Shown: positions 1 to 7,067 of the stretch, piece by piece
How positions within the stretch are numbered: the stretch's first letter is position 1
Layout of the letters: every line of letters starts with the position of its first letter
Source: Cyanobacteria bacterium SIG26
GTDB taxonomy: Bacteria > Cyanobacteriota > Vampirovibrionia > Gastranaerophilales > Gastranaerophilaceae
Reading direction: 5' to 3'
Length of the DNA stretch: 64,000 bases
NCBI GenBank assembly: GCA_015152555.1
Contig: SUTS01000008.1
Span: 8,779 to 72,778 of the forward strand
Made by a program: the position numbers and the translations under genes
The notes under the pieces: model-generated
What the model was told of the DNA's origin: nothing
The model's input: the letters and a program-made list of their open reading frames with translations, nothing else
Databases searched by the model: none

Positions 1-40
1 GCCGACGAAAACAATTAATAATTGTTTGAGGAGAGGTAGG
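1..40. repeat. Degenerate copy of a dispersed repeat
   Basis: The first 40 bases resemble the repeat at 538-578 and 47137-47176: a GCCGA start, an AT palindrome around ACAATTAATAATTGTT, then GAGAGGTAGG. The copy is diverged and may continue left of the window. It lies just upstream of a tRNA gene. Confidence 0.45.
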
Positions 41-116
41 TAGCGCACCGAGTGTAACGAGGTTAGCTACCACAAGCATACAGTCTGTGATATAATTGAA
101 TAATAAAAGACGTCAC

Positions 117-188
117 GGGCCTGTGGCGCAGCGGTAGCGCAGAGGACTCATAATCCTTTGGTCGTGGGTTCGAATCCCTCCGGGCCCA
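117..188 (+). tRNA. tRNA with CAT anticodon (Met, or Ile2 read by lysidine)
   Basis: The cloverleaf folds by eye. A 7-bp acceptor stem pairs 117-123 with 181-187. A 4-bp D stem is GCGC/GCGC. A 5-bp anticodon stem (142-146/154-158) carries CAT at 149-151. The T arm has a TTCGAAT loop and one T-T mismatch. CCA is not encoded. A CAT anticodon could be elongator Met or Ile-CAT; the initiator is unlikely because the first base pair is a normal G-C. I cannot separate Met from Ile2 by eye. Confidence 0.9.
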
Positions 189-194
189 AATATG

Positions 195-221
195 AAAGAC
201 ACTTACACGAGTGTCTTTTTT
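195..221 (+). terminator. Rho-independent terminator of the tRNA
   Basis: A perfect 9-bp stem (195-203 with 210-218) has a 6-base loop and runs into a T tract, starting seven bases after the tRNA. Confidence 0.85.
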
Positions 222-424
222 ATTTTGATTATTTGGGGAGGGTTCTCACCCAGTGGGTTCGACTTCCTCCTTTGTATTTTAATGAGTAGTTTGCTTGGAA
301 ATAAAATCATAGAACAGTCATGCTGAACTTGTTTCAGCATCTTGCCAATTGAGCGTGTTTACTACATTCTGGTAAGACCCTGAAATAAATTCAGGGTGAC
401 AATTAGGTCGGAAGTTTGCATTTT

Positions 425-454
425 CAAACTACTCCAAAAGTGACTTTTGTTACT
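425..454 (+). repeat. 30-bp repeat, inverted copy near 24.3 kb
   Basis: The reverse complement of 24286-24315 matches this stretch with about one mismatch (CAAACTACTCC, then AAAAGTGACTT). Confidence 0.6.
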
Positions 455-537
455 CACTGGCTTCCATATCATCCCATCCGCCTTCGGCACCTTCCCCATC
501 CAGGGAAGGTACAATTATGTCACCCCACCCCTACCCA

Positions 538-578
538 TACCTCTCAGCAAAACAATACTTAATTGTTTTGCTTCGGCA
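538..578 (-). repeat. Dispersed repeat, 40 bp inverted match to 47137-47176
   Basis: It is the exact reverse complement of 47137-47176 over about 40 bases, including the palindromic core AACAATTAAGTATTGTT. Flanking sequence containing CTCTGCCG, a CCCTCCCTGGATG-like segment and GGGGTGACA is shared more loosely on both sides. Confidence 0.75.
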
Positions 579-851
579 GAGTTCATCCAGGAAGGAAACC
601 TCTGCAATTCCTATATTTACCCCCAAGTCAATTGAAAGTCACTTTTGGGAATTTTAAAAGGCATAAACGAAAAAGTTAGCCTACCTACATATTAATTATT
701 GTTGGGTTTCACCCAACCTACCAACTAATTTTATACTTTCAATCTCGTTTATTTCCATAGAAGTCCTCTCTTTATATATAAAAGAATTTATATTCGTAGG
801 ATTTCAATATCGTGTAATTTTGTTACAAAAAGTTATTTAATTTTTAAAATA

Positions 852-889
852 CAAAGAGGCGAATGTAATTCTACATCCGCCTCTTTGTA
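852..889 (-). terminator. Terminator downstream of the ferredoxin gene
   Basis: The inverted repeat CAAAGAGGCG(G/A)ATGTA has an arm of about 15 bp and a short loop. It is followed on the minus strand by a T-rich stretch. It lies 17 bases after the ferredoxin stop codon. Confidence 0.75.
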
Positions 890-905
890 ACAATTAAATT
901 TTTAA

Positions 906-1082
906 TTATTCAACTTCGATAGCTGAAACAGGACAAGCTGCTGCAGCTTCTTTTACAGCGTCAATGTTGTCAGCTACTGCTGCTTCGTTAACTACTGCTT
1001 TGTCTTCGATTGAAAATACAGCGTCACAAATAGCTTCGCAAGCGCCGCATGAAATGCAATCATCAGTTACTTTTACTGCCAT
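906..1082 (-). CDS. Small [4Fe-4S] monocluster ferredoxin
   Basis: This 58-residue protein is a soluble cytoplasmic electron carrier. The motif C9-I-S-C12-G-A-C15 and a late C50-P51 supply four cluster ligands. C19 is present but lacks the following proline, and the C-terminal half has only one Cys. This is the layout of Thermotoga/Desulfovibrio-type single-cluster ferredoxins, in which the extra Cys is not a ligand. The protein is very acidic (many Asp and Glu), as expected for a ferredoxin. The start is set by AAGGAG seven bases before the ATG. It lies 96 bp downstream of deoB on the same strand and ends at a strong hairpin, so it may be transcribed alone or with deoB. Confidence 0.92.
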   Translation of the reverse strand: MAVKVTDDCISCGACEAICDAVFSIEDKAVVNEAAVADNIDAVKEAAAACPVSAIEVE

Positions 1083-1178
1083 TTTACGATCTCCTTATTT
1101 TACATTGTTGTGAAAACTCTTCACGATTTTAATTATATACTAAAAATTTAAAAAATGCTACCAATCTAATGTATGAGA

Positions 1179-2354
1179 TTATATCCAATCTCTTATAAAA
1201 CTTGCAATACAGTCAAATCCTTCAATTTCGCCCAGATTACCTTGAGATGGTAAGGATTTTGAATACATTAAAAACGGTACTTTTTCTCTAGTGTGATCGG
1301 TTCCTGCAACTGTTGGGTCACATCCGTGGTCGGCTGTAATTATTAATATATCTTCTCTTGACATTGCATCAATAATAGGCGCTATATAAGTATCAATTTC
1401 TTCAATAGCTCTGCCGTAACCTTGCGCGTCGTTTCTATGACCATAAAGCATGTCTGTATCTACAAGATTTGTAAATATGATTTCGGTATCATTATATTCA
1501 AGTCCTTTTTGATATGCAATTTCTTCTAAATCAAGTTCTCGTTTAACTGTTTTTAGGGTTAATTCCAGCCCTTCTTTATTAGATCCAGTATGGATAGCAT
1601 GGGTAATTCCGGCTTTAGAGAATATATCTTCAATTTTACCTATACCAATAACTTTTCCTCCATTGTTTTTTATTTCATCAAGTATGGTTGGTGCGATTGG
1701 TTCGATAGAATAATCTCTTCGGTCTTTAGAAATTCTTGTCGGTTTTCCGTCAATAATTTTATAAGGACGAGCAATTACGCGTGAAACGTAGTAATTATCT
1801 TCGGTTAAAATTCTTCTTGCAATTTCACACCATTGATAAAGAGTTTCTAGTGGAATTAAGTCGGTATCCACTGCGATTTGGAATACACTATCTGCTGAGG
1901 TGTATATAATAGGAAACTTTGTTTCGTGATGAGTTTCATTGAGTTCTTCTATAATAGCTGTACCGCTTGCGGGTTTATTTGCTAAAATTCCGCCACAATT
2001 TGTTTCTTTTATAAATTTTTCAAGTAATTCTTGTGGAAATCCATTTGGGAATGTAGCAAATGCTCTATCAAGTGTAATTCCCGCAATTTCCCAATGTCCT
2101 GTTGTTGTATCTTTACCTTTTGATTTTTCAACAAGGGTTGCGTAAGTTGCTATCGGATTTTTTTCTTGTTTTATACCTGTAAAATCTTGTAAATTTCCAA
2201 GCCCCATTTTTTCTAAATTTGGAACGTTTAAACCTTTATTGAATTCACATACATTTTTTAGCGTGTTACATTCTGCTACATCACCAAATTCTTCGTGATC
2301 CGGCATTGCGCCAATTCCCATAGAATCAATAACCATTATAATAGCTCTTGTCAT
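1179..2354 (-). CDS. deoB: Phosphopentomutase
   Basis: This 391-residue protein interconverts ribose or deoxyribose 1-phosphate and 5-phosphate in nucleoside salvage. It belongs to the alkaline-phosphatase-like metalloenzymes. The N-terminal metal site VIDSMGIGAMPD (about residues 8-19) is present. The C-terminal TADHGCDPT and GTDHTRE signatures (about 340-360) supply the remaining Mn ligands. Length matches the family (about 390). The ATG follows a GGGGG tract. The DeoC aldolase that uses its product is encoded at 54.5 kb, so the two genes are in one pathway but not one operon here. The divergent histidine kinase gene starts less than 100 bp away. Confidence 0.96.
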   Translation of the reverse strand: MTRAIIMVIDSMGIGAMPDHEEFGDVAECNTLKNVCEFNKGLNVPNLEKMGLGNLQDFTGIKQEKNPIATYATLVEKSKGKDTTTGHWEIAGITLDRAFATFPNGFPQELLEKFIKETNCGGILANKPASGTAIIEELNETHHETKFPIIYTSADSVFQIAVDTDLIPLETLYQWCEIARRILTEDNYYVSRVIARPYKIIDGKPTRISKDRRDYSIEPIAPTILDEIKNNGGKVIGIGKIEDIFSKAGITHAIHTGSNKEGLELTLKTVKRELDLEEIAYQKGLEYNDTEIIFTNLVDTDMLYGHRNDAQGYGRAIEEIDTYIAPIIDAMSREDILIITADHGCDPTVAGTDHTREKVPFLMYSKSLPSQGNLGEIEGFDCIASFIRDWI

Positions 2355-2401
2355 ATTTCCCCCTTTTTTTGTTTATATTTTAACATAAAATATGTCAGAA
2401 T

Positions 2402-2430
2402 TTGCACAGTTGTTTAAATTCGCGTATAAT
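2402..2430 (+). promoter_or_regulatory. Sigma-70 promoter for a leaderless mRNA
   Basis: TTGCAC (2402-2407), a 17-base spacer and TATAAT (2425-2430) form a near-consensus promoter. The ATG at 2437 begins seven bases after the -10 box, where transcription should start. No Shine-Dalgarno sequence is possible, so the histidine kinase mRNA is predicted to be leaderless. Confidence 0.75.
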
Positions 2431-2436
2431 TCTAAT

Positions 2437-4092
2437 ATGAAGAAGTTTGATTTCTTTAACCAGTATAGGGATCCGGTAATAGTTGTTAGGGATTATGAGG
2501 AAGTTGTTTTTAAAAACAACATGTTTTGTCATGTGTTTCAGCAATTTGGTGATATAAGAAAGTTTGCTCATCAAATGAGTTTTGATATGTGCCCTGTTGA
2601 TAGCGAAAATGTTGATTTGTATTCTCCAATATTCCAGGCAATTGTTTCAAAAGAAAATTTTTTTGCCAGGGTTTCTTATTCTTCCGTTAATAATAAGTCT
2701 GCGTTTTATGATTTAACAGCAATAAAACGCGGGCGGTATACAATTCTTTTTCTTGTTGATGTGAGTTCTGATATTTTGTTAAAAACCAACCAAAAAGAGC
2801 GAGAAATGTATCAAAATAAATTAAAAAAATTGCAAGAAGAAAACGATGAACTACAAAAAATTCGTCAAAACGCGCAATCCCAAGCTATTAAAATAGCTTT
2901 GATAAATAAAGTATCAAATAACATAAGAGAATCTATGGATATATCCATGATTTTGAACTCTGCGTTAAAAGAGTTAGCAATAATGTTCGGTTGCTTCAGA
3001 GCATATTATGCATCCTGCGCAGAAGGAGCATTTTATATTGAAGAAGTTTATGGAGAAACAAACATCGCAAAATCTTCTAAAATCAATTTTGATGCTTATA
3101 CAATGAAGCAATTGAATAGTAACAAAATTTCGTTAAGCTATTCCTTAATTGAATATTTGGAAGCTGAACCGTTTAAACAATCTGTTTTGCGTATTATTGT
3201 CCCTGTGTTTCACATGCAAAAAATGTTAGGCGTAATTGTTCTTTTGAGTTATCAAAAACGTGAACTAAATGAAGAAATAGAAATTCTTGATGCAATATCT
3301 TCTCAATTAGGTAACGCAATTATAAGAGCTGAACTTTATCAAAAAAATGCTAAAAACGTAAAGGATCTAAAGGCTGCGCTTGAAGAATTAAAGGAAACAC
3401 AGTTACAGCTTATAAATTCTGAAAAAATGGCTTCGCTTGGCCAATTGGTTGCCGGTGTCGCTCATGAAATCAATACTCCCGTCGCGTCTATTAAGTCTAA
3501 TAATTCTTTGATTTCTAAATTAATTCCTAAGATTGAACAAGAAGATTTAAAACAAATGTTTTCTGAAATAAATTCTATTGATACAGAAGCTATACAAAGA
3601 ATTAGTAATATTGTAGTGTCACTTAAAAAATTTGTAAGACTGGATGAATCAGACTTGCAAGAGGCAAATATAAATAAAGAAATTGATTTAACTCTAGATT
3701 TGATTAGACACGAAACAAAAGGGAGAGTAGAGATAGAAAAAATTTATGGTGAAATCCCGCCGATTAAATGTTATCCGAATATGTTAAATCAAGTGTTTAC
3801 CAATATACTGGTTAATGCATGCCAAGCTATCGAAGGTAGCGGGAAAATTACAATTGTTACTACATATAATTCGAAAGAGTTGGTTGTTAAATTTAGAGAT
3901 ACCGGTAAAGGTATCAGAAAAGAAGATATCAATAAAATATTTACAGCAGGTTATACTACAAAAAATGTAGGGGTGGGTACCGGTTTGGGACTTGCTATAA
4001 GTCAAAAAATCATAGACAAGCATAATGGTCAAATTAAAGTAAATAGTGAAGTCGGTGTTGGCACCGAGTTTATTATTACTATCAAGTGTTAG
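2437..4092 (+). CDS. Soluble GAF-domain sensor histidine kinase
   Basis: The protein has about 551 residues. A PAS-like N-terminal region (1-130) is followed by a coiled coil, a GAF-like domain (about 155-320), a second coiled coil, a HisKA dimerisation helix and a HATPase domain. The phospho-acceptor His sits in GVAHEINTP (codon 3463-3465, about residue 343). The N box is NILVNACQAI, with G1 DTGKGI and G2 GTGLGLAIS. No membrane segment is visible, so it should sense a cytoplasmic signal. No response regulator is adjacent, so it is an orphan kinase. An ATG at 2392 is in frame, but that start would place the coding sequence across the promoter, so I prefer 2437. Confidence 0.92.
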   Translation: MKKFDFFNQYRDPVIVVRDYEEVVFKNNMFCHVFQQFGDIRKFAHQMSFDMCPVDSENVDLYSPIFQAIVSKENFFARVSYSSVNNKSAFYDLTAIKRGRYTILFLVDVSSDILLKTNQKEREMYQNKLKKLQEENDELQKIRQNAQSQAIKIALINKVSNNIRESMDISMILNSALKELAIMFGCFRAYYASCAEGAFYIEEVYGETNIAKSSKINFDAYTMKQLNSNKISLSYSLIEYLEAEPFKQSVLRIIVPVFHMQKMLGVIVLLSYQKRELNEEIEILDAISSQLGNAIIRAELYQKNAKNVKDLKAALEELKETQLQLINSEKMASLGQLVAGVAHEINTPVASIKSNNSLISKLIPKIEQEDLKQMFSEINSIDTEAIQRISNIVVSLKKFVRLDESDLQEANINKEIDLTLDLIRHETKGRVEIEKIYGEIPPIKCYPNMLNQVFTNILVNACQAIEGSGKITIVTTYNSKELVVKFRDTGKGIRKEDINKIFTAGYTTKNVGVGTGLGLAISQKIIDKHNGQIKVNSEVGVGTEFIITIKC

Positions 4093-4426
4093 TAATATAA
4101 TATAAACAAATATTAAGATTTATTTACAGGTATAACTGAATTACGAGTGTTTTTAATAAAACAAAAACAGTGTCGGTTATGGAATTTTATAAAATAATGG
4201 TAAAAATAATAAATATATGTTATAATAGTAGTACAAATCAAATAAGTGTCAGTTCTACCCTTAATAAATATACTGACCGAACGCAAAATTAGTAGGACAT
4301 AAATTAAAGTAATATGGATTGTAAATAAAAGTTAACAAATAGAAGATAAATAGGCAATAATTTTTGACCAAAAAACTTTATATAGAAGTAGGTGTAATAA
4401 TTATTGTGTAGTGTCGGAGGAAAATA
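4093..4426 (+). promoter_or_regulatory. Gene-free upstream region with possible long 5' leader
   Basis: No gene is seen between the kinase and the HEAT protein. TATAAT at 4221-4226 is a good -10 box, which would give a 5' untranslated leader of about 195 bases. The leader has a weak GTCAGT/ACTGAC stem (4248-4253 with 4272-4277). I see no recognisable riboswitch. Confidence 0.35.
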
Positions 4427-5284
4427 ATGACAATTAGTGTGAACAGTAAGAAAAAACAAGTGAAGAAAACATTTGACGAGTTATTAACTGACTTAAGAAC
4501 AAGTAATTCTGAAAAAGTTAGATATAACGCGGCTCGTATTTTAGGCGAAATGGGTGATTCTAAAGCAGTTGAACCTTTAATTGACGTTTTAAAACACGAT
4601 AAAAATGGTTCCGTAAGATTGTATGCAGCAAGAGCATTAGGTGAATTAGGCGATTCTGCGGCAACTATTCACTTGATTGAATCTTTACGTGAAGACCGTA
4701 ATGTTGACGTACGTGTTCGTGCGGCTCGTGCATTAGGTCGTTTAGGCGGAGCAATTGTAGTAGAACCGCTTGTAGAATCTTTAAACGATGAAAACCCACA
4801 AGTTTGTATTACAGCAACTGATGCGTTAATTGAAATTGGTGATGTTGCGACAGATGCGTTAATCGAATCTTTGGATCACGAAAAAGTTAATGTAAGATGT
4901 GATGCAACAAGAGCTTTGGGCGAAATCGGTAACAAAAAAGCTGTTGATAAAATTATCAATATGTTGTATGACGAATGGGTTAACGTTAGAATTTATGCGG
5001 TAACTTCATTAGGCAAATTGAACGATACAAAAGCTGTTCCGGCTTTAATCGATGTTATGAAAAATCGTTCAGAAAATGAATTAGTTAGGGCAGGTGCTGC
5101 CGCAGCTTTAGGTGTTCTTAGAGACCAAAGAGCGTTGATGCCGTTAAGAGAATTGATTATGGAAGCTGAAGAATTAGGTGAACTAGAAGATACAGCTTTA
5201 AAATCATTCAAGAAAATTATGGCTGCAAATTGGCAATCCATTCCTGGTGCAACAGCTCAGAAAAAACCTGCAGGTACTTTTTAA
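4427..5284 (+). CDS. HEAT-repeat (PBS-lyase-like) protein
   Basis: The 285 residues form a chain of about eight HEAT/PBS-lyase repeats of about 31 residues. Each carries an Ala-x-Ala-Leu-Gly-x-Leu/Ile-Gly core followed by Ala-Val/Ile-x-Pro-Leu-Ile (for example AARALGELGDS and AARALGRLGG). Such solenoids act as scaffolds or protein-binding surfaces. Cyanobacterial relatives attach bilins to phycobiliproteins, but no phycobiliprotein is present, so lyase activity should not be assumed. There is no signal peptide or membrane segment. GGAGG lies seven bases before the ATG. The gene is followed by a strong hairpin at 5312 and stands alone. Confidence 0.85.
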   Translation: MTISVNSKKKQVKKTFDELLTDLRTSNSEKVRYNAARILGEMGDSKAVEPLIDVLKHDKNGSVRLYAARALGELGDSAATIHLIESLREDRNVDVRVRAARALGRLGGAIVVEPLVESLNDENPQVCITATDALIEIGDVATDALIESLDHEKVNVRCDATRALGEIGNKKAVDKIINMLYDEWVNVRIYAVTSLGKLNDTKAVPALIDVMKNRSENELVRAGAAAALGVLRDQRALMPLRELIMEAEELGELEDTALKSFKKIMAANWQSIPGATAQKKPAGTF

Positions 5285-5311
5285 TTAGCTAATGGTTGTT
5301 TATTATAATAA

Positions 5312-5339
5312 AAAGCGGTTCTTGAAAAAGAACCGCTTT
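5312..5339. terminator. Bidirectional terminator between convergent genes
   Basis: A perfect 12-bp stem (AAAGCGGTTCTT, loop GAAA) separates the rightward HEAT gene from the leftward aminotransferase gene, whose stop codon lies inside its right arm. Confidence 0.8.
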
Positions 5340-6516
5340 ATTTATTGTTATTTGTTTCCCTTAATCGAGTTATAAATCGTTCTAATCTTTCTATTGCAAT
5401 TTTTAAATTGTCAATAGAATATGCGTAAGAAATTCTTAAAAATCCTTCTCCACAATCGCCAAAAGCGGTACCGGGAACAACAGCAACTTTTTCTTCTTGT
5501 AAGAATTTTGTTGCAAATTCTTCACTTGTCATTTCAAATTCTTTTATACAAGGAAAAACGTAAAATGCGCCATAAGGTTCGAAGCATTCAAGGCCCATTT
5601 TTTTAAATGCATCAATTAAAAATCTTCGTCTTTGGTTATAAGCTTGGCGCATAATTTCAACATCTTCATCTCCGTTTTTAAGAGCTTCGACCGCTGCATA
5701 TTGGCTTATTGTTGGAGCGCACATAATCGCAAATTGATGAATTTTTGTCATCTGCTTTATAATTTCTTTTGGAGCGCAAGCATAACCTAATCGCCAGCCT
5801 GTCATAGCATAAGCTTTTGAAAATCCGTTGATTAAAATTGTGCGTTCTTTCATTCCTTCGATTTGCGCAATTGAAAAATGTTTTCCTTTATAAGTTAAAG
5901 CTGCGTATATTTCATCAGACATTACCAGAATATCTTTTTCTATACATATTTTTGCAATCCTTTCTAAATCGTCCCGTTCCATAATCGCTCCTGTCGGATT
6001 ATTTGGAAACGGTAAGATTAAAATTTTTGTTTTATCAGAGATTGCAGATTTTAATTCTTCTGCAGTCAAGCGGAATTCATTTTCGACTTTTAAATTAATT
6101 ATTACGGGTTTTGCTCCTGCAAGAATGGCGCAAGGTTCATAAGAAACATAAGATGGTTGAGGAATAATAACTTCATCACCAGGGTTAATGATTGCGCGCA
6201 GACCAATATCAATTGCTTCTGAGCCTCCTACTGTTACGAGAACTTCACTATCCGGATTGTAATTTAGTCCTTGATGGCGTTTTAAGTAATTACATATTTC
6301 AATCCGGAGGTCTTTCAAACCCGCATTTGAAGTATAGAATGTTTTTCCTCTTTCAAATGCATAAATTCCTTCATCTCGGATATGCCAAGGTGTATCAAAA
6401 TCCGGCTCTCCGACACCTAAAGAAATTGCATCTTTCATTTCACTTACGATATCAAAGAATTTGCGGATTCCGGAGGGTTTTATATCTGTTACTGTTTGAG
6501 AGAGAAATCTTCTCAT
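5338..6516 (-). CDS. Class I/II pyridoxal-phosphate aminotransferase
   Basis: This 392-residue fold-type I enzyme is most like the aspartate/aromatic aminotransferase group (PatA, AspC of the I-gamma type). The PLP Schiff-base Lys is K234 in SKAYAMTGWR. The pyridine-ring contact is D201-E-x-Y. PNNPTGA (171-177) is the substrate/phosphate loop. The carboxylate-binding Arg is expected in FLRISYA near the C terminus. It acts in the cytoplasm on an amino acid and 2-oxoglutarate; the exact substrate cannot be read from sequence. It overlaps the upstream Lrp-type regulator gene by four bases, which suggests translational coupling and regulation by the amino acid involved. Confidence 0.9.
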   Translation of the reverse strand: MRRFLSQTVTDIKPSGIRKFFDIVSEMKDAISLGVGEPDFDTPWHIRDEGIYAFERGKTFYTSNAGLKDLRIEICNYLKRHQGLNYNPDSEVLVTVGGSEAIDIGLRAIINPGDEVIIPQPSYVSYEPCAILAGAKPVIINLKVENEFRLTAEELKSAISDKTKILILPFPNNPTGAIMERDDLERIAKICIEKDILVMSDEIYAALTYKGKHFSIAQIEGMKERTILINGFSKAYAMTGWRLGYACAPKEIIKQMTKIHQFAIMCAPTISQYAAVEALKNGDEDVEIMRQAYNQRRRFLIDAFKKMGLECFEPYGAFYVFPCIKEFEMTSEEFATKFLQEEKVAVVPGTAFGDCGEGFLRISYAYSIDNLKIAIERLERFITRLRETNNNK

Positions 6517-6995
6517 GAAATGATTACCTCTCTTTCATCTGAAATTTCTTTATTTAATATTGTTCCGTAATCTTTGTATTTTTTTAGAATAAAATGCGTT
6601 GCAGTACTTAACACGCTATCTAAAGTTGATAATTTATCAGATACAAAGTTTGCAATTTCTTTTAAAGACTTTTCTTCCAATATTACAAGTAAATCATATC
6701 CGCCAGAAATTAAATAAACAGCTTTAACTTCAGGATAATTATAAATACGTTCCGCAATATTATCAAAACCTTTGCCGCGTTGTGGTGTAACTTTTACTTC
6801 AATCAATGCCATAACTTTTTCAATAGAAGTTTTTTCCCAATTAATTAATGTATGATAACCACATATCACACCTTCTTTTTCTAATTCGCTCAATTGCTGC
6901 AAAACTTCTTCTTCTGAAACTCCAAGCATTACAGCTAGTTCAGAAAAATCAATTCGGCTGTTATTTTCGATTATTGATAATAATTCATCTTTCAT
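6513..6995 (-). CDS. Lrp/AsnC-family transcriptional regulator
   Basis: The protein has 160 residues. An N-terminal winged helix-turn-helix (about 1-55, including SELAVMLGVSEEEVLQQL) is followed by the RAM ligand-binding domain (about 65-150), with GGYDLLVILE as the beta-strand signature. Family members bind amino acids and form octamers on DNA. The gene is first in a two-gene unit with the aminotransferase and overlaps it, so it probably controls that gene and itself. Length is normal for the family. This pairing of an Lrp regulator with a PatA-like aminotransferase is common in Firmicutes and related groups. Confidence 0.93.
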   Translation of the reverse strand: MKDELLSIIENNSRIDFSELAVMLGVSEEEVLQQLSELEKEGVICGYHTLINWEKTSIEKVMALIEVKVTPQRGKGFDNIAERIYNYPEVKAVYLISGGYDLLVILEEKSLKEIANFVSDKLSTLDSVLSTATHFILKKYKDYGTILNKEISDEREVIIS

Positions 6996-7067
6996 ACGTA
7001 TTTATCTCCTGTTATATTCAATTAAATTATAACAGAAAATAAGGATTAGAAACGATTTTAGATTTGA

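Larger units (their letters stand above)
222..851. other. Gene-free region with several dispersed repeats
   Basis: No credible gene is seen here. The stretch carries palindromic pieces: TGCTGAA..TTCAGCA near 321-340, CCTGAA..TTCAGG near 380-400, and GTTGGGT-TTC-ACCCAAC at 701-717. It also carries sequences repeated elsewhere in the window (425-454 and 538-578). A 62-codon reading frame across 447-635 only translates these repeats, and I do not believe it is a gene. Confidence 0.6.

Noticed and set aside
447-635. Forward 62-codon frame near the left edge
   Set aside because: It covers repeat sequence with high Pro/Thr/Ile and lacks a ribosome site.
4427-5284. Calling the HEAT protein a phycobilisome lyase
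   Set aside because: The repeats match, but no phycobiliprotein or photosystem gene is present and the family is used widely as scaffolds.
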